The position numbers and the translations under genes were made by a program. DNA of 7,116 nt from Nitrospira sp. (GTDB lineage Bacteria > Nitrospirota > Thermodesulfovibrionia > Thermodesulfovibrionales > SM23-35), in assembly GCA_016873575.1 (NCBI GenBank), contig VGWY01000134.1, positions 1 to 7,116 on the forward strand, read 5' to 3'. Below are positions 1 through 2,630 of this stretch, piece after piece (the first letter of the stretch is position 1; the number at the start of each line of letters is the position of its first letter). Under the pieces are notes generated by a model that worked only from the letters and a program-made list of their open reading frames with translations, did no database searches and was not told where the DNA came from.

Positions 1-54
1 AATGATTAAAAGATTTTTGTAAGAAAGGACAGATTGATAGCCAGGGCAATTTAT

Positions 55-141
55 TTTGACACATAACGTTTCGCTTCACCCGCGCACGGTGAGATACGGT
101 GAGATAGGGGGTGGAAGCGGTTGTTATATTTTCTGGGGAGG
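55..141. repeat. attC-like structured intergenic element A
   Basis: An imperfect palindrome precedes the PAPS-reductase-like gene. Outer arms ACATAAC (61-67) and GTTATAT (123-129) pair at six of seven positions. Inner arms CGCTTC+ACCC (72-81) and GGGT+GAAGCG (109-119) form ten pairs with one unpaired G at 113. The loop contains two exact copies of ACGGTGAGAT at 86-105. This order (outer box, spacer, inner stem with one extrahelical base, variable loop) matches the known architecture of integron attC sites and recurs at elements B and C. The left box AACG is followed after 8 bases by CACCCGC, the spacing shared by the whole family. No T-tract follows, so it is not a plus-strand terminator. The attC assignment is an inference from structure. 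Confidence 0.5.
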
Positions 142-150
142 ATGTTGCCG

Positions 151-900
151 TTGAATATCTTTTATTCTCAGAATGTGGATGAAGCACTTGACTTCATCCA
201 ACAGCATGAACCACCAGGGGGCTATTTTGTGGGCTTCTCCGGCGGGAAGGATAGCATAGTGACCCTTGACCTTGTAAGACGGACAGGGGTGAAGTATGAG
301 GCTTTTTACTGCATGACAATGATTGACCCGCCGGAGGTCTTGGCCTTCATCAAGAAGAACTACCCCGAAATAACACGGCTCAGAAGTAAAATTACGTTCT
401 GGCAAGGCATATTGAAAAATGGCCTGCCTTACGCTGGCCGCCGCTGGTGTTGCCGGATACTGAAGAAAGATCCTGCAAAAAAGATACTGCTGAAGCACAG
501 GATAATGGGTCTGAGGATGGAGGAAAGCTGGAAACGTGCGGCACTGCCAAGAATAGACTACATCAAATCCTATAAACAATTTATATATAAGCCGATATTT
601 GAGTGGTCATCTTCTGACATTTGGGACTATATAAAGGCAGAAAACTTGCCGTACCCTGCACTGTATGACGAGGGCTTTGCACGGCTCGGCTGTATTGTCT
701 GCCCATATATTGCAGGGAAAGCGCTGAAGAGAAATAAAGCCAGATGGCCGGGACACTACCGAATACTGGAAAAGTACATGATTAAGTATTGGAATTTAAA
801 TAAAGAGCGATTGGAGGAGAAAATGCCGTATGAATTTTATATGCAATGGCCGGAATGGAGACAGCGGAAGGCTGTTGGCTGTTCCCCCGCGAAAATATAA
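151..900 (+). CDS. PAPS reductase-like PP-loop ATP pyrophosphatase family protein
   Basis: This is a 249-residue member of the phosphoadenosine-phosphosulfate reductase / PP-loop superfamily, cytoplasmic with no membrane segment. The ATP-binding PP-loop SGGKDS is at residues 30-35. WCCR (Cys100, Cys101) and CIVC (Cys181, Cys184) give four cysteines placed as in family members that bind a metal or Fe-S cluster. GLRMEES, IWDYI and LYDEGFARLGC are further family landmarks. I chose TTG at 151 because GGGGAGG at 135-141 lies 9 bases upstream; TTG at 121 and ATG at 142 are in-frame alternatives, and the ATG abuts the ribosome binding site. Small mobile-element versions are common, and their substrate is usually unknown. 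A role in sulfate assimilation is not implied, because no sulfur-pathway neighbour is present. DndC, the sulfur-transfer enzyme of DNA phosphorothioation, is a distant relative. No dnd genes are visible, so a role in nucleic-acid modification is only a possibility raised by the methyltransferase downstream. Confidence 0.85.
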   Translation: MNIFYSQNVDEALDFIQQHEPPGGYFVGFSGGKDSIVTLDLVRRTGVKYEAFYCMTMIDPPEVLAFIKKNYPEITRLRSKITFWQGILKNGLPYAGRRWCCRILKKDPAKKILLKHRIMGLRMEESWKRAALPRIDYIKSYKQFIYKPIFEWSSSDIWDYIKAENLPYPALYDEGFARLGCIVCPYIAGKALKRNKARWPGHYRILEKYMIKYWNLNKERLEEKMPYEFYMQWPEWRQRKAVGCSPAKI

Positions 901-924
901 CAAGAAAGTGAGCGGTGCGAAGCA

Positions 925-1200
925 ATGAAAAAGAAAACTGAAAACAAAAAAAAGGCAGGATGCGAAGCATCCGCCTCGACTGACAGGTTAACAGACCCGC
1001 CGTTTAAACCCCAAGGCGATGGCAATATGGTTGAGTGGGAAGAGAACGGAGAAATTAGACAAGTGCAATTGTTTGAGGGTGATGGTGATATTATGTTGAT
1101 CTTTAAGCGAGGCGATAAAGAAACTCCATTGCGTTTGTCTCAAAATGCTGTTGGTGGATTATTAGCCCTATTTCTGAAAATGAGACAGATCTGTTCATGA
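925..1200 (+). CDS. Hypothetical protein, 91 aa, lysine-rich N-terminus
   Basis: I do not recognise this protein. It is soluble and has two parts. Residues 1-34 are a low-complexity, Lys-rich stretch (KKKTENKKK) followed by a Ser/Thr/Pro-rich linker. From Met35 there is a compact region rich in beta-type sequence (VEWEENGEIRQVQLFEG, IMLIFKRG), ending in LSQNAVGGLLALFLKMRQ, probably an amphipathic helix. The start is uncertain. ATG 925 has only a weak purine-rich leader, and ATG 1027 would remove the whole odd N-terminus and leave a 57-residue protein. The DNA for the N-terminus doubles as a hairpin next to an A8 run, which reads as an intrinsic terminator on the other strand. That is a reason to suspect that the true start is 1027. 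The stop overlaps the next start codon by ATGA, so it is probably translationally coupled to the next gene. Confidence 0.55.
   Translation: MKKKTENKKKAGCEASASTDRLTDPPFKPQGDGNMVEWEENGEIRQVQLFEGDGDIMLIFKRGDKETPLRLSQNAVGGLLALFLKMRQICS
946..976 (-). terminator. Predicted intrinsic terminator on the minus strand
   Basis: Read on the minus strand, stem arms AGGC+GGATGC and GCATCC+GCCT form ten base pairs with one unpaired T, closed by a 3-base TTC loop. Eight consecutive T follow directly (plus-strand A at 946-953). This is a textbook Rho-independent terminator for leftward transcription. On the plus strand the run is A, so plus-strand transcripts are not affected. It lies inside the predicted 5' end of the 925-1200 gene. 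No minus-strand gene lies immediately to its right. Its likely role would be to stop antisense transcription entering from the right. Confidence 0.55.
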
Positions 1201-1412
1201 AAGTCATGCTTGAAGTAAACGGATGGTTCAAAGAAGAGAATATTGACGATCATTCCTGTCGTCGTGGTGTCGTGGAAATTGTGTTTTTGCAGCCGCCGAT
1301 AAAATGGGTCGCTCCAATAGATTGTACAGTCGTTCCTCGTATCGGAAACGAGCCTCATCTACGGCTGGTTCATGCAGGAGAGTACAAGAAAGGAAGGCCA
1401 AAGAAAAAATGA
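1197..1412 (+). CDS. Hypothetical protein, 71 aa, basic C-terminus
   Basis: I do not recognise this small soluble protein. It starts MLEVNGW-like after MKV, contains the segment VEIVFLQPPIKWVAPIDCTVVPR that probably forms beta strands, and ends in a strongly basic tail (KKGRPKKK) that could contact nucleic acid. The ATG at 1197 overlaps the stop of the preceding gene (ATGA), and its own stop overlaps the next ATG in the same way. These two junctions are the best evidence that it is real and coupled. Cys and His residues are too few and scattered to suggest a metal site. No signal peptide or transmembrane helix is visible. Confidence 0.6.
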   Translation: MKVMLEVNGWFKEENIDDHSCRRGVVEIVFLQPPIKWVAPIDCTVVPRIGNEPHLRLVHAGEYKKGRPKKK

Positions 1413-1546
1413 AAGCATGGATTAATCTTTTAATTCGGACTGATGCCTATGACGATCCAGAAAGGCTTGAAGATTTAATCGTCCATTTAGCAGAGGAAGA
1501 AAGTTTGAAAGTATTATGGTCGAAATCAAGTGAAGCTAAAGAATGA
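1409..1546 (+). CDS. Hypothetical acidic small protein, 45 aa
   Basis: I do not recognise this 45-residue acidic, mostly helical protein; ERLEDLIVHLAEEESLKVLW looks amphipathic. I chose ATG 1409 because it overlaps the preceding stop in the ATGA pattern used one gene earlier, and because GGAAGG about a dozen bases upstream can serve as a weak ribosome binding site. An upstream extension to 1304 in the same frame is open, but it would give an Arg/Ser-rich N-terminus that reads as the shadow of the preceding gene. It is the last gene before intergenic element B. Its small size and lack of motifs keep confidence moderate. Confidence 0.5.
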   Translation: MKAWINLLIRTDAYDDPERLEDLIVHLAEEESLKVLWSKSSEAKE

Positions 1547-1555
1547 TTTCTTTAC

Positions 1556-1640
1556 ACATAACGCAAAACTAACCGGCGGGCTACTTCTGCCGAAACCGTG
1601 ACGGGCTATGAACCGTCCGGTTGAGTGACTGGTTATCGGA
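1556..1640. repeat. attC-like structured intergenic element B
   Basis: Outer boxes ATAAC (1558-1562) and GTTAT (1632-1636) are inverted. Spacers of 8 and 9 bases separate them from the inner stem AACCGG+CGG (1571-1579) with CCG+CCGGTT (1613-1622). One unpaired T at 1616 interrupts the 3' arm. The 33-base terminal region contains further small palindromes (for example CCG tga CGG). Total length is about 79 bases, inside the 57-141 range known for attC sites. The left edge shares ACACATAACG with element A. The right edge runs straight into the CGGAGGA ribosome binding site of the next gene. There is no T-tract. B and element C are the best-formed copies. Confidence 0.62.
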
Positions 1641-1646
1641 GGATTT

Positions 1647-1844
1647 ATGCATATAAAAATTAATAAGGCTTGCATTTGTGGTGCACATTGGAAAGGAACT
1701 ATACCAAAAAAATTTGCTGAAAAAGTATTGATTCCCGAATGGAATAAAACGCATTCCGGTGAGGGGCATAAACCTTGTGATGTAAAAACAGCAACAAGAA
1801 AAAGGAACCACAATGATAATCCTATTTTTTACCGATACGACTGA
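1647..1844 (+). CDS. Hypothetical small Cys/His protein, 65 aa
   Basis: This small protein has a possible metal site: Cys9 and Cys11 (CICG) with His14, then a THSGEGHKPC segment that adds two His and a third Cys. The arrangement resembles short zinc-binding proteins of phages, but I cannot assign a family. The C-terminus is basic (TATRKRNHN). ATG 1647 is preceded by CGGAGGA at good spacing, immediately after attC-like element B, so the ribosome binding site would travel with the cassette. It is followed after 28 bases by the MazG-like gene and probably shares its transcript. No membrane segment is visible. Confidence 0.6.
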   Translation: MHIKINKACICGAHWKGTIPKKFAEKVLIPEWNKTHSGEGHKPCDVKTATRKRNHNDNPIFYRYD

Positions 1845-1872
1845 ACTTTATATTTCCAACTGGAGGTTTTAA

Positions 1873-2145
1873 ATGAAAGAGTACATTGACCGAGGCTTAA
1901 AAAATGATAAATGGATTGTAAAAAAGATAGTAGATGAGAAATGCAACCAACTTCTCAAATGGGGCGTTCAAACCCATTCCTCCTTTGAATGGTTGACTTA
2001 CACTGCTGAAGAGCTTGGTTCTCTGGCTAAGGCTATTGGAGAGTATGAATATAGAGATGGCACTAAGGAAAAAGTAGTCGCTGAGGCTGTGCAAGTGGCA
2101 ACGCTTGCGCTTACCATTGCAGAGATGTTTGAGGCGGAAATATAA
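1873..2145 (+). CDS. MazG-like all-alpha NTP pyrophosphohydrolase family protein
   Basis: This 90-residue, all-helical protein resembles the small MazG-like proteins of phages, which belong to the all-alpha nucleotide pyrophosphohydrolase fold and may act on (d)NTPs or alarmones. Landmarks are QLLKWG (26-31), FEWL (38-41), AEELGSLAKAI (45-55) and AEAVQVATLALTIAEM (70-85). In canonical MazG the first metal-binding motif is EExxE and the second is ExxD. Here they read EELGS (Ser50 replaces the last Glu) and EAVQ (Gln74 replaces Asp). The metal site is therefore incomplete, and the protein may be a binder or a divergent enzyme. CTGGAGG lies just upstream of ATG 1873. The stop TAA overlaps the AACG box of element C, as often happens at cassette ends. 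Confidence 0.6.
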   Translation: MKEYIDRGLKNDKWIVKKIVDEKCNQLLKWGVQTHSSFEWLTYTAEELGSLAKAIGEYEYRDGTKEKVVAEAVQVATLALTIAEMFEAEI

Positions 2146-2230
2146 CGCAGTTATAACCCGCTGGCGTAATGGGCGGATTAAAAACCAAACCCGGCTTAAC
2201 GCCAGTCGGGTTGAGCAAATTTGTTATAAG
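2141..2230. repeat. attC-like structured intergenic element C
   Basis: This is the clearest copy. Outer boxes TATAAC (2141-2146) and GTTATA (2223-2228) are exact inverted repeats. Unpaired spacers of 8 and 10 bases separate them from a 13-bp inner stem, AACCCG+CTGGCGT (2155-2167) with ACGCCAG+CGGGTT (2199-2212), broken only by an unpaired T at 2206. The terminal loop is 31 bases. The right arm is followed by GAG, as in element B. The left box overlaps the stop codon of the MazG-like gene, and the right box abuts the AAGGAG ribosome binding site of the next gene. No T-tract follows, so this is not a terminator. Structure and length (about 86 bases) fit an integron attC site. Confidence 0.65.
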
Positions 2231-2241
2231 GAGATTCCATT

Positions 2242-2442
2242 ATGTCTTCTGGCTATTCCCCATGGTGGAAACGGAAACTTAAAAAATATTGCAAATGGCT
2301 TTTTATTGTGTGTCCTGAAGGTAATTATCATTGGTATTGGGACTATATCTGTTATTGTCAAGACTACAATGATAGACTTGTTTTTGATATGAAACATAAA
2401 AAGTATAAGGTGCTTAAAAGATGGGAAGATTTCCATGATTAA
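2242..2442 (+). CDS. Hypothetical aromatic-rich protein, 66 aa
   Basis: I do not recognise this protein. It is short, basic at the N-terminus (WWKRKLKKYCKW) and unusually rich in Trp and Tyr; YHWYWDYICYC is the core. The region at 19-25 is hydrophobic but too short and too interrupted for a convincing membrane helix. Three Cys residues do not form a clear CxxC pair. ATAAGGAG lies a suitable distance upstream of ATG 2242, directly next to the right box of element C. If C and D are recombination sites, this gene alone forms one very small cassette. Confidence 0.6.
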   Translation: MSSGYSPWWKRKLKKYCKWLFIVCPEGNYHWYWDYICYCQDYNDRLVFDMKHKKYKVLKRWEDFHD

Positions 2443-2453
2443 TATTTTATCTT

Positions 2454-2500
2454 ACAACGACTGAAATAACCCGCAAGGTTTTACCTTGTCGGAAAGGAGG
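2454..2500. repeat. Partial attC-like element D
   Basis: The left box AACG (2456-2459) is followed after 8 bases by AACCCGC (2468-2474), the family spacing. An inner stem CCG+CAAGGT (2471-2479) pairs with ACCTTG+CGG (2483-2492) around a TTT loop, again with one unpaired T (2489) on the 3' arm. No GTTAT-type outer box follows, so this is a truncated or decayed copy. AAAGGAGG at 2493-2500 follows directly. It begins just after the 2242-2442 gene. Confidence 0.4.
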
Positions 2501-2522
2501 ATTTTAACTGCTTATGAAAATC

Positions 2523-2543
2523 CACCAATTACATATATTGGTG
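2523..2543. repeat. Perfect 7-bp inverted repeat
   Basis: CACCAAT (2523-2529) and ATTGGTG (2537-2543) are exact inverted arms around a 7-base A/T-only-but-one loop. They lie in the gap between element D and the 23-codon reading frame ahead of the methyltransferase gene. It could be an operator for a dimeric repressor or a small hairpin. Nothing else in the sequence decides between these. Confidence 0.3.
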
Positions 2544-2555
2544 TAATATATGAAT

Positions 2556-2627
2556 ATGAAAAAGAAATGTTCAAAATGCGGTATTGAAAAAGACACCACA
2601 GCCTTTCACAAAGATAAAAGGAGTTGA
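2556..2627 (+). CDS. 23-codon zinc-ribbon fragment or leader peptide
   Basis: A 23-codon frame encodes a half zinc ribbon: CSKCGIEKDTTAFHKDKRS, with CxxC at residues 5-8. This is the usual N-terminal sequence of many phage HNH endonucleases and small zinc-ribbon proteins, but here a TGA follows before any second CxxC. Its stop lies inside the ribosome-binding region (AAGGAG...) of the methyltransferase gene, so translation of this peptide could be coupled to the downstream gene. I see no clear ribosome binding site of its own. It may be a remnant of an earlier endonuclease insertion or a leader peptide. The evidence is the Cys motif and position only. Confidence 0.3.
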   Translation: MKKKCSKCGIEKDTTAFHKDKRS

Positions 2628-2630
2628 AAG

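Noticed and set aside
1..60. Tail of an upstream gene at the left edge
   Set aside because: All three plus frames hit stops within a few codons or show only very short open stretches without recognisable sequence, so no gene end can be assigned.
86..105. Tandem repeat as a CRISPR array
   Set aside because: Only two directly adjacent 10-base copies with no spacers and no cas genes.
124..579. 151-codon open frame on the minus strand opposite the PAPS-reductase-like gene
   Set aside because: It is antisense to conserved PP-loop coding sequence, has no family features and no ribosome binding site; it is a shadow frame.
1304..1408. Upstream extension of the 45-residue gene at 1409-1546
   Set aside because: The added Arg/Ser-rich residues are a frame shadow of the 1197-1412 gene; the ATGA overlap at 1409 is the better start.
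1571..2212. Intergenic hairpins as plus-strand Rho-independent terminators
   Set aside because: No T-tract follows any of them; they run into ribosome binding sites instead.
2105..2392. 95-codon plus-strand frame across element C and the 2242 gene
   Set aside because: It overlaps the end of the MazG-like gene, runs through the structured element and lacks a ribosome binding site.
2514..2546. Ten-codon peptide beginning ATG after AAAGGAGG of element D
   Set aside because: The spacing from the ribosome binding site is long and the peptide has no feature; the inverted repeat at 2523-2543 explains the sequence equally well.
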